Assembly (NCBI GenBank): GCA_900548315.1 | Contig: URJU01000008.1 | Location: forward strand, 1 to 28,802 | Reading direction: 5' to 3' | Source of the DNA: an uncultured Coprococcus sp. | Lineage (GTDB): Bacteria > Bacillota > Clostridia > Lachnospirales > Lachnospiraceae | Length of the DNA: 28,802 nt | Shown here: piece after piece, positions 14,884-22,819 of the stretch | Layout of the letters: the number at the start of each line of letters is the position of its first letter | Numbering within the stretch: the stretch's first letter is position 1 | Translations under genes and position numbers: made by a program | Notes under the pieces: model-generated | The model's database searches: none | Told to the model about the DNA's origin: nothing | The model's input: the letters and a program-made list of their open reading frames with translations, nothing else

Positions 14884-15807
14884 ATGGGTAAGACAGCAGT
14901 TATATTCCCTGGTCAGGGCGCACAGTATGTGGGTATGGCAAAGGATTTTTATGACAATTTTGAGGATAGCAAGAATGTATTTGATGAGGCAGATGAGGTT
15001 CTGGATATAGAGCTCAAGAAGATCTGCTTTGAGGAGAATGATGACATCAATAAGACAGAGTACACACAGCCAGCCATGGTGGCAGCAGAGGTTGCCATAT
15101 ATGAGCACCTGAAGAATGCGGGTCTCAAGGCCGATGTATTTGCAGGTCTCTCACTTGGAGAGTACAGCGCACTTGTGGCAGCGGGAGCGATGACTCTTGC
15201 TGATGGTATCAAGACAGTTAGAAGAAGAGGTATCCTCATGCAGAACGAAGTACCTCTTGGAATGGGCGGAATGGCAGCAGTCATAGCTATGGATGCTGAC
15301 AGGATCGCTGAGATATGTGAGAATACACCTGGCAAGGTTCAGATTGCAAACTACAACTGTCCTGGACAGATAGTTATTTCAGGTGAGGCAGAGGCTGTTA
15401 AGGCTGCATCAGCGGCGCTTGCAGAGGCTGGAGCCAAGAGAGTTATCCCACTCAATGTAAGCGGTCCGTTCCACTCACAGATGCTCGTTCCAGCGGGAGA
15501 AAAACTTTATGATTTCCTTCAGGGCGTAGAGGTGGCAGAGGGATTTGTCCCTTACTACTGCAATGCAGATGCAGAGGAGATCACAGATGCATCTAAGGTA
15601 AAGGAACTGCTCAAGAGACAGGTTTACTCATCAGTCAGATGGCAGCAGACCATAGAGAACATGATCGCAGACGGCGTTGACACGTTTATCGAGGTTGGCC
15701 CGGGTAAGACCCTCACAGGCTTTATGAAGAAGATCAACAGAGAGGTAAAGAGTATAAATATTGCAACTGTAGACGATTTAGCGAAATTGGAGGAACTGAA
15801 TGCTTAA
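14884..15807 (+). CDS. fabD: Malonyl-CoA:ACP transacylase
   Basis: 307 residues, usual length. It moves the malonyl group from CoA to the acyl carrier protein, supplying the two-carbon extender for chain elongation. Seen: the N-terminal IFPGQGAQYVGM, nucleophile Ser90 in AGLSLGEYSALVAAG (Leu in the place where many members have His in GHSLG), the conserved Arg cluster at 113-115, catalytic His197 in SGPFHSQML, and the C-terminal EVGPGKTLTGF. The start ATG has a slightly imperfect site (AAGGCGG, 9 bases upstream). The 3' end overlaps fabG by 8 bases, so the two genes are translationally coupled. Confidence 0.96.
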   Translation: MGKTAVIFPGQGAQYVGMAKDFYDNFEDSKNVFDEADEVLDIELKKICFEENDDINKTEYTQPAMVAAEVAIYEHLKNAGLKADVFAGLSLGEYSALVAAGAMTLADGIKTVRRRGILMQNEVPLGMGGMAAVIAMDADRIAEICENTPGKVQIANYNCPGQIVISGEAEAVKAASAALAEAGAKRVIPLNVSGPFHSQMLVPAGEKLYDFLQGVEVAEGFVPYYCNADAEEITDASKVKELLKRQVYSSVRWQQTIENMIADGVDTFIEVGPGKTLTGFMKKINREVKSINIATVDDLAKLEELNA

Positions 15808-16540
15808 GGACAAGGTAGCAGTGGTAACAGGTGCCGGAAGAGGTATCGGACGCGAGATAGCAAAGACATTTGCCGGATACGGCGCAAAGGTAGTAGTAAA
15901 CTTCAACGGCTCAGAGGATCGTGCAAACAGTCTGGTTGAGGAGATCAAGGCGGCAGGCGGAGAGGCAGTGGCTTTCAAGGCAAACGTGGCAGAGTTTGCA
16001 GAGGCAGAGGCTCTCATGAAGTTTGCAGTCGCTACATATGGAAGAATAGATATTCTCGTGAACAATGCGGGAATCACGAGAGACAATCTTGTGCTTGGCA
16101 TGAAGGAGGCTGATTTCGATGATGTTATCAATATCAACCTCAAGGGCACATTCAACTGTATCAAGCATGTGTACAGAACCATGATGAAGCAGAAGTATGG
16201 ACGCATCATCAACATGTCATCAGTAGTCGGAGTAGAGGGAAATGCAGGTCAGGTGAATTATGCTGCGTCAAAGGCAGGCGTGATCGGCATCACCAAGTCT
16301 ATTGCAAAGGAGCTTGGAAGCCGTGGAATCACAGCAAATGCCATAGCACCGGGATTTATCAAGACAGACATGACAGATGCACTCTCAGACAAGGCAAAGG
16401 AGGCAATGCTTGACCATATCACAGTCAAGAGACTTGGTGAGGTTTCGGATATTGCTGAGACAGCAGCGTTCCTTGCTTCAGACAAGGCATCATATATAAC
16501 AGGACAGGTCATCAAGGTTGATGGCGGAATGAGTTTATAA
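15800..16540 (+). CDS. fabG: 3-oxoacyl-ACP reductase
   Basis: 246 residues. A short-chain dehydrogenase that reduces beta-ketoacyl-ACP with NADPH, the second step of each elongation round. Seen: the cofactor motif TGAGRGIG at residues 10-17, NNAG at 88-91, and the catalytic Ser141, Tyr154 and Lys158 (spacing as in the family). The C-terminal YITGQVIKVDGGMSL is the standard FabG ending. GGAGG (15789-15793) lies 6 bases before the ATG, inside fabD. A strong terminator follows 20 bases after the stop, so no further fab gene is co-transcribed here. Confidence 0.97.
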   Translation: MLKDKVAVVTGAGRGIGREIAKTFAGYGAKVVVNFNGSEDRANSLVEEIKAAGGEAVAFKANVAEFAEAEALMKFAVATYGRIDILVNNAGITRDNLVLGMKEADFDDVININLKGTFNCIKHVYRTMMKQKYGRIINMSSVVGVEGNAGQVNYAASKAGVIGITKSIAKELGSRGITANAIAPGFIKTDMTDALSDKAKEAMLDHITVKRLGEVSDIAETAAFLASDKASYITGQVIKVDGGMSL

Positions 16541-16559
16541 TCTTTAATGGTCGCGACAC

Positions 16560-16608
16560 AAAATAAAGCAGGGTATAATCAAAAAAAGATGATACCCTGT
16601 TTTATTTT
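16560..16608 (+). terminator. Intrinsic terminator after fabG
   Basis: AAAATAAAGCAGGGTAT (16560-16576) pairs with ATACCCTGTTTTATTTT (16592-16608): 17 pairs with one G-U, loop of 15, T-rich right arm. The A-rich left arm may make it active in both directions. Confidence 0.9.
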
Positions 16609-16652
16609 TATATTTGCTGGCGCAGCACTGTAACTTGCCAAGAAGTTGAGTC

Positions 16653-16666
16653 TATGATATATCATA
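16653..16666. promoter_or_regulatory. Perfect 14-bp palindrome upstream of the GH3 gene
   Basis: TATGATATATCATA reads the same on both strands and overlaps a TATAAT (16665-16670), the possible -10 of the GH3 gene, for which no well spaced -35 was found. It could be an operator, but AT-rich palindromes of this size also occur by chance. Confidence 0.35.
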
Positions 16667-16707
16667 TAATTATTGTACTTTGTTTTAGACGAACGGAGAG
16701 TGAGAAG

Positions 16708-17961
16708 ATGAAAAGGATATTTGCTGTATTGGCGATGCTGGTGTGTGTAATAGGTGGGATAACTGGAATATTACTTTTAGGAAACGATGAAGGAGATGAT
16801 GTTTCGACTAGTAAGGTACAGGACGCAGTCGGCGGAGATCACGGGATTACAGAAATAAGTTCCAAAGAAAGTGAAAATACTGAAAATATTACAGAGGTGA
16901 CGACAGCGACAACGGAGGACGAGATATCTGAACTGGTGGATAAAACCATTGAGGGGATGAGTCTTCAAGAAAAAGTTTGTCAGATGATGTTTGTTACACC
17001 TGAGGGACTGACAGGGACAGATGATGTTATGGTGGCTGGTGACGTTACAAAACAGGTACTCCAGGCTTACCCTGTGGGGGGAATAATTTATTTTGCCAAC
17101 AACTTTGACAATGTGGATCAGACCAGGAATATGATATCCAACACACAAAGTTACAGTAAGATAGGTTTGTTTATTGCGACCGATGAAGAGGGCGGCAGAG
17201 TAAACCGGCTTATGGATACACTGGGTACTACGTATATAGGCCCCATGTATGATTATAAGGATGATGGACCTGATGCTGCGTTTGAAAATGCAAAGACCAT
17301 AGCATCAGATATGTCAGCACTCGGGTTCAATCTGGATTTTGCTCCAGTTGCGGATGTGTGGACAAATCCTGATAATACAGTCATAGGAGACCGTGCATAC
17401 AGCGATGATTATGGACAGGCGGCGGAACTGGTGGGCAGTGCAGTCAGAGGATTCAGCGAGGGTGGCGTGATATGTACGCTCAAGCATTTCCCCGGACACG
17501 GAGATACGGCGGAGGATTCACATTACAGCAATGCGTACGTGAACAGGAAAAAGGCCCAGATAATGTCAGATGAGATGCAGACATTCAGGGCGGGGATAGA
17601 TGCTGGTGCGGAGATGGTTATGGTTGGGCATCTGATAGTGCCGGATATAGACGAATTGCCGGCGACATTGTCGTATAAGATAGCAACAGAAATGCTCAGA
17701 GGGGATATGGGATTTACCGGTGTAGCTATAACGGATTCCATGGAGATGGAGTCCATTGCGGATAATTATGGCGTTGGAGATTCCGCTGTCATGGCGGTGA
17801 AGGCGGGAATGGATATGCTGCTCCAGCCTGCGGATTTGGCAGTTTCGGTCGATGCTGTTGTGAATGCGGTGGAAAGTGGAGATATAACCGAGACACGGAT
17901 TGACGAAAGCGTGAGGAGGATATTAACGCTTAAGGCTGAGAGAGGACTTATGGGAGATTAA
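16708..17961 (+). CDS. Exported glycoside hydrolase family 3, beta-N-acetylhexosaminidase (NagZ-type)
   Basis: 417 residues from ATG 16708 (GGAGAG 7 bases upstream; the longer frame from 16654 has no site). Seen: an N-terminal signal/anchor MKRIFAVLAMLVCVIGGITG, a Ser/Thr/Glu-rich linker to about residue 70, then the GH3 barrel with DEEGGRVNRL, the NagZ hallmark KHFPGHGDTAEDSH at 259-272 (Asp270-His272 act as acid/base in this group) and nucleophile Asp343 in AITDSMEME. Family members remove GlcNAc from muropeptides or chitooligosaccharides; the secreted form suggests cell-wall turnover outside the membrane. It lies between fabG and fabF but is cut off from fabG by a terminator, so no link with fatty acid synthesis is implied. 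A beta-glucosidase role is less likely given the NagZ motif. Confidence 0.9.
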   Translation: MKRIFAVLAMLVCVIGGITGILLLGNDEGDDVSTSKVQDAVGGDHGITEISSKESENTENITEVTTATTEDEISELVDKTIEGMSLQEKVCQMMFVTPEGLTGTDDVMVAGDVTKQVLQAYPVGGIIYFANNFDNVDQTRNMISNTQSYSKIGLFIATDEEGGRVNRLMDTLGTTYIGPMYDYKDDGPDAAFENAKTIASDMSALGFNLDFAPVADVWTNPDNTVIGDRAYSDDYGQAAELVGSAVRGFSEGGVICTLKHFPGHGDTAEDSHYSNAYVNRKKAQIMSDEMQTFRAGIDAGAEMVMVGHLIVPDIDELPATLSYKIATEMLRGDMGFTGVAITDSMEMESIADNYGVGDSAVMAVKAGMDMLLQPADLAVSVDAVVNAVESGDITETRIDESVRRILTLKAERGLMGD

Positions 17962-17995
17962 AAGCTTGTGAAGGAGAAATTTGAATCCCGGTAGT

Positions 17996-18024
17996 TTGCC
18001 GTTTAACATAGTATTGAATACTAT
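17996..18024 (+). promoter_or_regulatory. Possible fabF promoter P1 overlapping a palindrome
   Basis: TTGCCG (17996-18001), 17-base spacer, TACTAT (18019-18024). The -10 is the right half of the palindrome at 18008-18024, so a repressor bound there would block it. Confidence 0.45.
18008..18024. promoter_or_regulatory. FapR-like operator palindrome upstream of fabF
   Basis: ATAGTATT-G-AATACTAT is a perfect 17-bp odd palindrome. Its core TAGTA-N5-TACTA has the same half-sites and spacing as FapR operators of Bacillus and Staphylococcus (TTAGTA-N5-TACTAA, from memory). FapR represses lipid synthesis genes and is released by malonyl-CoA. No fapR gene is in the window, so the assignment is inference. 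Confidence 0.5.
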
Positions 18025-18030
18025 TTATCC

Positions 18031-18059
18031 TTGTTATATATATCACATTGTGGTAGAAT
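18031..18059 (+). promoter_or_regulatory. Probable fabF promoter P2
   Basis: TTGTTA (18031-18036), 17-base spacer, TAGAAT (18054-18059) preceded by TGG, an extended -10. Transcription would begin near 18066, so the leader to ATG 18190 is about 124 bases and includes three hairpins. Confidence 0.65.
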
Positions 18060-18065
18060 TTATAT

Positions 18066-18130
18066 ATCTAGGACGCAGAAAGCACTAAGAAGTGCATACG
18101 GGTCATGGGCGGTGCTCGATGACGTATATA
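18066..18130 (+). ncRNA. Leader RNA of fabF, unassigned structured element
   Basis: Between P2 and the terminator-like hairpin the RNA would form GCACT-AAGA-AGTGC (18082-18095) and GTCAT...ATGAC (18102-18106 with 18119-18123). AGCAC (18081-18085) can instead pair with GTGCT at 18112-18116 or with GTGCT at 18159-18163 beyond the terminator stem, so alternative folds exist. It does not match a riboswitch family I can recall. The layout, promoter then small fold then terminator then gene, is that of an attenuated leader. Confidence 0.45.
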
Positions 18131-18159
18131 CAAAAGGACTGCTGCCGGCAGTCCTTTTG
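18131..18159 (+). terminator. Terminator-like hairpin in the fabF leader
   Basis: CAAAAGGACTGC and GCAGTCCTTTTG form a perfect 12-bp stem around a five-base loop, with TTTT in the right arm and 30 bases to the fabF ATG. The U-run is short and is followed by G, so it may only partly terminate. It may also serve as the end of the GH3 transcript, which has no other terminator. Confidence 0.6.
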
Positions 18160-18189
18160 TGCTGCAAATATAAAAATATGAGGTATGAG

Positions 18190-19425
18190 ATGAAGAGAGT
18201 CGTTGTAACAGGAATGGGTGCAGTTACACCTATAGGAAACAGTGTAGAAGAGTTCTGGGAGAATATAAAGAAGAATACAGTTGGAATCGGTGAGATCACT
18301 AAGTTTGATGTCACCGATTACAAGTGCAAGCTTGCCGCTGAGGTGAAAAACTTTGATCCAAAGCAGTACATGGATCCAAAGGCAGCAAGACGTATGGAGC
18401 CATTTTGTCAGTATGCCATAGCAGCTACAGGCGAGGCGATCAAGGATGCAGGTCTTGACCTTGAGAAGGAAGACAGAACAAGGATAGGAACATGTATAGG
18501 AAACGGACTTGGCGGTGTGGCAACCATAGAGAAGGAGCACAAGAAGGTCGTAGAGGGCAAAGCGAACAGGGTCAGTGTAATGATGGTTCCTATGATGATA
18601 TCCAACATGGCTGCGGGCAATGTTGCAATACAGTTTGGCCTTGAGGGCAAATGTACTGACATAGTTACAGCCTGTGCTACAGGAACAAACTCTATAGGAG
18701 AGGCATACAGATATATACAGGCAGGAGAGGCAGATGTCATGGTAGCCGGAGGCGCTGAGTCACCTATCTGCGAGACAAATGTATCAGGATTTATATCAAT
18801 GACAGCGCTTTCAAGCGCAGAGGATCCAATGAGAGCATCCATACCATTTGACAAGGACAGATGCGGATTTGTAATTGCCGAGGGTGCCGGCGTGGTAGTA
18901 CTTGAATCCCTTGAGCATGCACAGGCGAGAGGTGCTCAGATACTTGCTGAGGTAGTAGGTTATGGCTCAACATGTGACGCATATCACATCACATCCCCTA
19001 AGGAGGATGGAAGCGGCGCAGGTCGTGCCATGAAACTTGCCATGGAAGAGGCAGGAATCTCACCTGCTGACGTTGACTATATCAATGCTCATGGAACAAG
19101 CACGCATCACAATGATCTGTTTGAGACGAGAGCTATCAAGTATGCTATGGGCGATGATGCATACAATGTGAATATCAATTCCACAAAGTCTATGATAGGA
19201 CATCTGTTTGGAGCTGCCGGTGCAGTTGAGTTCATCACATGCGTGAAGTCCATAGAGGATTCATACATCCATCCAACAGTTGGTCTCCGTGAGACCGAGG
19301 GAGAGATGGACCTCAACTATACAATGGGTGAGGGTGTTCATAAGGACATTACATATGCACTCAGCAACTCACTGGGATTTGGCGGACACAACGCAAGTAT
19401 TCTTGTAAAGAAGTTTGAGGCATAG
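18190..19425 (+). CDS. fabF: 3-oxoacyl-ACP synthase II
   Basis: 411 residues from ATG 18190, the family's normal length. It condenses malonyl-ACP with acyl-ACP to lengthen the chain. Seen: N-terminal MKRVVVTGMGAVTPIG, nucleophile Cys162 in TACATGTNSIGEA, His301 in NAHGTSTHHND, Lys333 and His338 in STKSMIGHLFGAAGA, and the C-terminal NSLGFGGHNAS. The Cys-His-His triad marks FabB/FabF rather than FabH. The ribosome binding site is weak (GAGG, 6 bases upstream). The frame stays open upstream to 18031, but that part encodes the leader hairpins and has no family similarity. It is preceded by promoters, a palindrome and a hairpin and followed by a terminator, so it is a single-gene unit. Confidence 0.96.
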   Translation: MKRVVVTGMGAVTPIGNSVEEFWENIKKNTVGIGEITKFDVTDYKCKLAAEVKNFDPKQYMDPKAARRMEPFCQYAIAATGEAIKDAGLDLEKEDRTRIGTCIGNGLGGVATIEKEHKKVVEGKANRVSVMMVPMMISNMAAGNVAIQFGLEGKCTDIVTACATGTNSIGEAYRYIQAGEADVMVAGGAESPICETNVSGFISMTALSSAEDPMRASIPFDKDRCGFVIAEGAGVVVLESLEHAQARGAQILAEVVGYGSTCDAYHITSPKEDGSGAGRAMKLAMEEAGISPADVDYINAHGTSTHHNDLFETRAIKYAMGDDAYNVNINSTKSMIGHLFGAAGAVEFITCVKSIEDSYIHPTVGLRETEGEMDLNYTMGEGVHKDITYALSNSLGFGGHNASILVKKFEA

Positions 19426-19461
19426 TACCAAATCAGATTACTGATAGTTATATATAACAAG

Positions 19462-19515
19462 AAAACACCACTTTAGACAGAAATTCCAAAATGATCTGTG
19501 TGAAGTGGTGTTTTT
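19462..19515 (+). terminator. Intrinsic terminator after fabF
   Basis: AAAACACCACTT (19462-19473) pairs with AAGTGGTGTTTT (19503-19514), with an inner ACAGA/TCTGT stem (19477-19481, 19495-19499), followed by TG. A-run on the left suggests activity on both strands. Confidence 0.88.
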
Positions 19516-19559
19516 GTGTGATGGGCACGGTTAATAAAATAAATTATTGATACATATAA

Positions 19560-19630
19560 ATTTATAAAACCACAAAACAACACAAAAAAACAAAAATTAC
19601 AAATGAAATGCAGAAAAACCCACAAAAATG
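19560..19630. other. A-rich tract upstream of the PLP enzyme operon promoter
   Basis: On the + strand the bases are almost all A and C, with several A-runs of 3-7, ending at the -35. Such tracts can act as UP elements that bind the RNA polymerase alpha subunit. No gene was seen between the fabF terminator and this promoter. Confidence 0.35.
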
Positions 19631-19659
19631 TTGACATTCGATTCATGCGTGGCTAATAT
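19631..19659 (+). promoter_or_regulatory. Promoter of the PLP enzyme / ABC transporter / Amt operon
   Basis: Perfect TTGACA (19631-19636), 17-base spacer, TAATAT (19654-19659). Predicted start near 19666. It is the only promoter recognised before the downstream genes, all on the same strand with short gaps. Confidence 0.82.
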
Positions 19660-19697
19660 ACAAAGCAAAACAGAAGCGCGTATCTGATTTTGGAGTG

Positions 19698-19748
19698 CAA
19701 AGGGGCACAGAAATTAAACTTTAAAGTTTGATTCCTGTGCCCTTTTTG
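19698..19748 (+). terminator. Attenuator-like terminator in the operon leader
   Basis: GGGCACAG-A-AATTAAACTTT is mirrored by AAAGTTTGATT-C-CTGTGCCC, about 20 pairs with one mismatch and one G-U, followed by TTTTTG. It lies between the promoter and the ATG at 19779, so it should stop most transcripts unless read-through is promoted. A small alternative stem GTGC/GCAC (19695-19698 with 19705-19708) would compete with its base. Confidence 0.75.
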
Positions 19749-19778
19749 TTTAACAGGGAAATCTCTTGGAGGTGGAAT

Positions 19779-21131
19779 ATGGCAACTAAATCAAGCATTA
19801 TGGATACGAATAGTTACAGTGATGATTTTGTTTCATTACTGAGTGCGACGACTAAGGATATGATAAGCCGCCGTGAGAAATGGATGGGAGGAGCATACAG
19901 ACTTTTCTATAGAAAACCTGTCAATCTTGTCCGCGGAAAGGGACAGTATCTTTGGGATGCAGAGGGCAATAAGTACCTCGATATGTATAACAATGTAGCG
20001 GGAATCGGACATTGCCACCCGGCAGTTGTGGAGGCGGTCACAGAGCAGATGAAACTGCTTAATACCCACACACGTTATTTGCATGAGAGGATCATTGACT
20101 ACAGCGAGGATCTGCTTGCTATGATGCCCGAGGAAATAGACAAAATAATGTTTATGTGTACAGGTTCTGAGGCAAATGACCTGGCACTGCGTGTAGCGCA
20201 GGAGTATACAGGAGGAACAGGAATCATAGTTTCAAGGGAGGCATATCACGGAACAAGTGCACTGACATCCGGATGCTCACCGGCTCTGGGAAGTGAGCAG
20301 CCACTTCTTCCAAATGTCAGACTGATCGATACACCTGATTATTACAGGCATGGTGGAACACCTGAGGAATTCACGGCGTGGTACTCAGGCGAGATGCAGA
20401 AGAAGATCAATGAGCTTGCGGCTGCAGGGTATAAGTTCTCGTGTTTCCTTGCTGATTCAATATTTTCATCAGATGGAGTACATCCGAATCCGGTGGGATT
20501 CCTTAAAGCAGCAATCGATGTTGTACATAAAAATGGCGGTGTGTTCATAGCTGATGAGGTACAGCCGGGATTTGCAAGAACAGGAGATGCGTTCTGGGGA
20601 TTTGCGAGACATGGAATAATCCCGGATATGGTAACGACAGGTAAGCCAATGGGAAATGGAATCCCGATATCAGGACTTGCCGCAAAGCATGAAGTGCTGG
20701 AGGCGTTCAGTGATAAACTTCCATATTTCAATACATTTGGAGGAAATCCGGTATCGATAGCAGCTGCACAGGCGGTGCTTAAGGTCATAAAAGAAGAAAA
20801 ATTGCAGGAACACTGCAAGACGGTGGGAGCAAAGCTTCTCAAGGCACTGCAGGAGGTAAAAGCACAGCATCCTGATTCAGTGGGGGATGTCAGAGGGGCA
20901 GGTTTATTTATTGGATTTGAGCTTGCAAAGAATGACGGAAAGAAAACCCCTGATCAGCAGAAGGCTCTTGATACGATCGAACTTCTGCGTGACAACAATG
21001 TGCTCACATCTGTTGCCGGTCCTTACGGAAACGTATTAAAGCTCCGTCCGCCTATGGCTTTTCAGGAGTGTGATATCGACTGGATAGCCTCGACTCTCGA
21101 TAAATGTCTATATCAGCTGGAAAACAGATAA
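19779..21131 (+). CDS. Class III PLP-dependent aminotransferase or ammonia-releasing phospho-lyase
   Basis: 450 residues from ATG 19779 (GGAGG 6 bases upstream; the longer frame begins inside the terminator). Seen: YLWDAEGNKYLDMYNNVAGI, GIGHCHPAV, TGSEANDLALR, Tyr156-His157 in REAYHG stacking on PLP, Asp259 in FIADEVQPGFARTG, and the PLP-binding Lys289 in TTGKPMGNG. This is the AGXT2-like part of class III, which holds alanine-glyoxylate type transaminases and also the phosphoethanolamine and phosphohydroxylysine phospho-lyases. The operon also has a choline/ethanolamine-kinase-like gene and an ammonium transporter, which favours the lyase reading, but no residue seen here decides it. Followed after 76 bases by the binding lipoprotein without a terminator. 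Confidence 0.88.
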   Translation: MATKSSIMDTNSYSDDFVSLLSATTKDMISRREKWMGGAYRLFYRKPVNLVRGKGQYLWDAEGNKYLDMYNNVAGIGHCHPAVVEAVTEQMKLLNTHTRYLHERIIDYSEDLLAMMPEEIDKIMFMCTGSEANDLALRVAQEYTGGTGIIVSREAYHGTSALTSGCSPALGSEQPLLPNVRLIDTPDYYRHGGTPEEFTAWYSGEMQKKINELAAAGYKFSCFLADSIFSSDGVHPNPVGFLKAAIDVVHKNGGVFIADEVQPGFARTGDAFWGFARHGIIPDMVTTGKPMGNGIPISGLAAKHEVLEAFSDKLPYFNTFGGNPVSIAAAQAVLKVIKEEKLQEHCKTVGAKLLKALQEVKAQHPDSVGDVRGAGLFIGFELAKNDGKKTPDQQKALDTIELLRDNNVLTSVAGPYGNVLKLRPPMAFQECDIDWIASTLDKCLYQLENR

Positions 21132-21207
21132 GTGGAAAAGGACACAATACAGCGCATAAGCGTACTCCAGTGCGCTTGCTAAATATATACAAAAAGGAGG
21201 AAGAATT

Positions 21208-22785
21208 ATGAAGAAGAAGATTTGTTCAATACTTTTGGCAGCAGCTCTTGCTCTGACGATGACTGCATGTGGAAACTCTGGAGGAAGTACAGGCGGTACA
21301 ACACAGGCGGCAGCGACTTCAAGTTCAGAGTCTAAGACAGACAAAGACACCCTGGTTATTTTGGGAGCCGAGAACTGGCAGGCTTCACTCAGCCCGCTGA
21401 AACACACATCAACAATGATGCTTCATGCAGAGGCAATAGCCCTGGAACATCTACTGGTCATGGATGAAGAGACCCAGGAGCCTCAGCCGAATCTCGCTAC
21501 TGAATGGTCATATGACGATAGTAAGACAGTCCTTACAGTAAAGCTCCGTGAGGGCGTAAAGTTCCATGACGGATCAGATTTTACTGCCGAGGACGCAGCA
21601 GCTTCCTGTGAAGCATATTCGAGTTCCAAGAATGTATCCGGTTCATGGTGGGCAGATGAGTTAAAGTGTAAGGTCGTTGATGACTATACATTTACGATTA
21701 CTCCGGCCTCAGGAAAGCCACTTGGATCCCTTGTTAATATGCTGTGTTCAACACCTATGATGTCTGCGGATGATCTGGCAGATCCGGAGAACACACTTGA
21801 CAAGAGATATAATGGTACAGGTCCATATAAGATGGTGAGCTTTGAGAATGATACAGCAACCTACGAGCTTTTTGATGATTACTGGGGAACACTTCCAAAG
21901 ATCAAGAATATCCAGTACAAATATGTAGCAGATGCTACGACACGTCTGTCAGCACTGCAGTCCGGTGAAGCAGATGTAATAGAGAGAGTTGACTCTGATG
22001 CAGTATCGGTTCTTGAGGGAGACAGCAACATAGTTGTTGACAAGTTCCTTACAACAGAGTGTAAACATTTGATACCTAAGTTCAAGATGCCTCCTATGAA
22101 TGAGAAACTAGTCAGAAAAGCCATAGCCTATGCGATCGACTATGATGGAATCGTAAATGATATATTTGGCGGTTACGCGGAGAAGGCAGACAGTTTCATT
22201 TCCTCAACTATCTGGGGATACAAGGCAGTCAGTGGAGTTGGTGAATATGATCCTGAAAAGGCTGCAGAATGTCTGAAGGAGGCAGGTTATGAGAATGGTG
22301 AGGGACTTCCTGAGCTCAACATCTACACATCAGTAGGTTTCTATCCTAAGACAAAGGAATACTACGAGTACATTGCAGCATGCTTACAGGCAGTTGGTAT
22401 CAACTGTAAGGTGGTTCCTCTTGACACTTCATCATGGGGCGATGTCCTTTATGAAGAGACACCTTGTTATATGATCGATTGTGGATGGCAGCCTTCAGGT
22501 ATAGAGCCAGAGTTAAAGCTGAACTCATGGTATGCAGAGGGAAGGATCAGCCACTACGAGCCAACAGCTGAACTTCAGGATATCATGGACAGATTCGCAA
22601 CAGAGACAGATCCAGATAAGAGAAAGGCAATACTTCAGGATGAGTATCTCCCAACTCTTGCAGAGGAAATGCCTGATATTCCAATCATTAAGTCTATGAC
22701 GATCTTTGGTGTAAGATCCAATGTCAAGGGACTTGAGTACACAAGTGGCGCAGATTATATATTCACAAATGTCACAAAAGAATAA
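21208..22785 (+). CDS. ABC transporter substrate-binding lipoprotein, family 5 (Dpp/Opp type)
   Basis: 525 residues. Signal peptide MKKKICSILLAAALALT then the lipobox MTAC with Cys21, followed by a Gly/Ser/Thr-rich linker and the family 5 solute-binding fold: LVILGAENWQASLSPLKH, LEHLLVMDEETQEPQPNLATEWSYD (split here as LEHLLVMDEETQEP and QPNLATEWSYD), VKLREGVKFHDGSDFTAED, and PMNEKLVRKAIAYAIDYDGI. Family members capture peptides, nickel, heme precursors or other small solutes outside the membrane and pass them to the permeases. AGGAGG lies just upstream of the ATG. A terminator hairpin separates it from the permease genes, as is common where the binding protein is needed in excess. The ligand cannot be told from sequence. 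Confidence 0.94.
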   Translation: MKKKICSILLAAALALTMTACGNSGGSTGGTTQAAATSSSESKTDKDTLVILGAENWQASLSPLKHTSTMMLHAEAIALEHLLVMDEETQEPQPNLATEWSYDDSKTVLTVKLREGVKFHDGSDFTAEDAAASCEAYSSSKNVSGSWWADELKCKVVDDYTFTITPASGKPLGSLVNMLCSTPMMSADDLADPENTLDKRYNGTGPYKMVSFENDTATYELFDDYWGTLPKIKNIQYKYVADATTRLSALQSGEADVIERVDSDAVSVLEGDSNIVVDKFLTTECKHLIPKFKMPPMNEKLVRKAIAYAIDYDGIVNDIFGGYAEKADSFISSTIWGYKAVSGVGEYDPEKAAECLKEAGYENGEGLPELNIYTSVGFYPKTKEYYEYIAACLQAVGINCKVVPLDTSSWGDVLYEETPCYMIDCGWQPSGIEPELKLNSWYAEGRISHYEPTAELQDIMDRFATETDPDKRKAILQDEYLPTLAEEMPDIPIIKSMTIFGVRSNVKGLEYTSGADYIFTNVTKE

Positions 22786-22819
22786 AAGAGTAGTTATATA
22801 TTAAAATCTGAAATTACCG

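Noticed and set aside
17981..18087. Short ORF starting at TTG after AAGGAG
   Set aside because: About 35 codons, hydrophobic, but it runs across the fabF palindrome and both promoter candidates; the AAGGAG is probably chance.
18031..18189. N-terminal extension of fabF
   Set aside because: The frame is open but covers the promoter and leader hairpins, has no ribosome binding site and no similarity to FabF; ATG 18190 gives the normal 411-residue protein.
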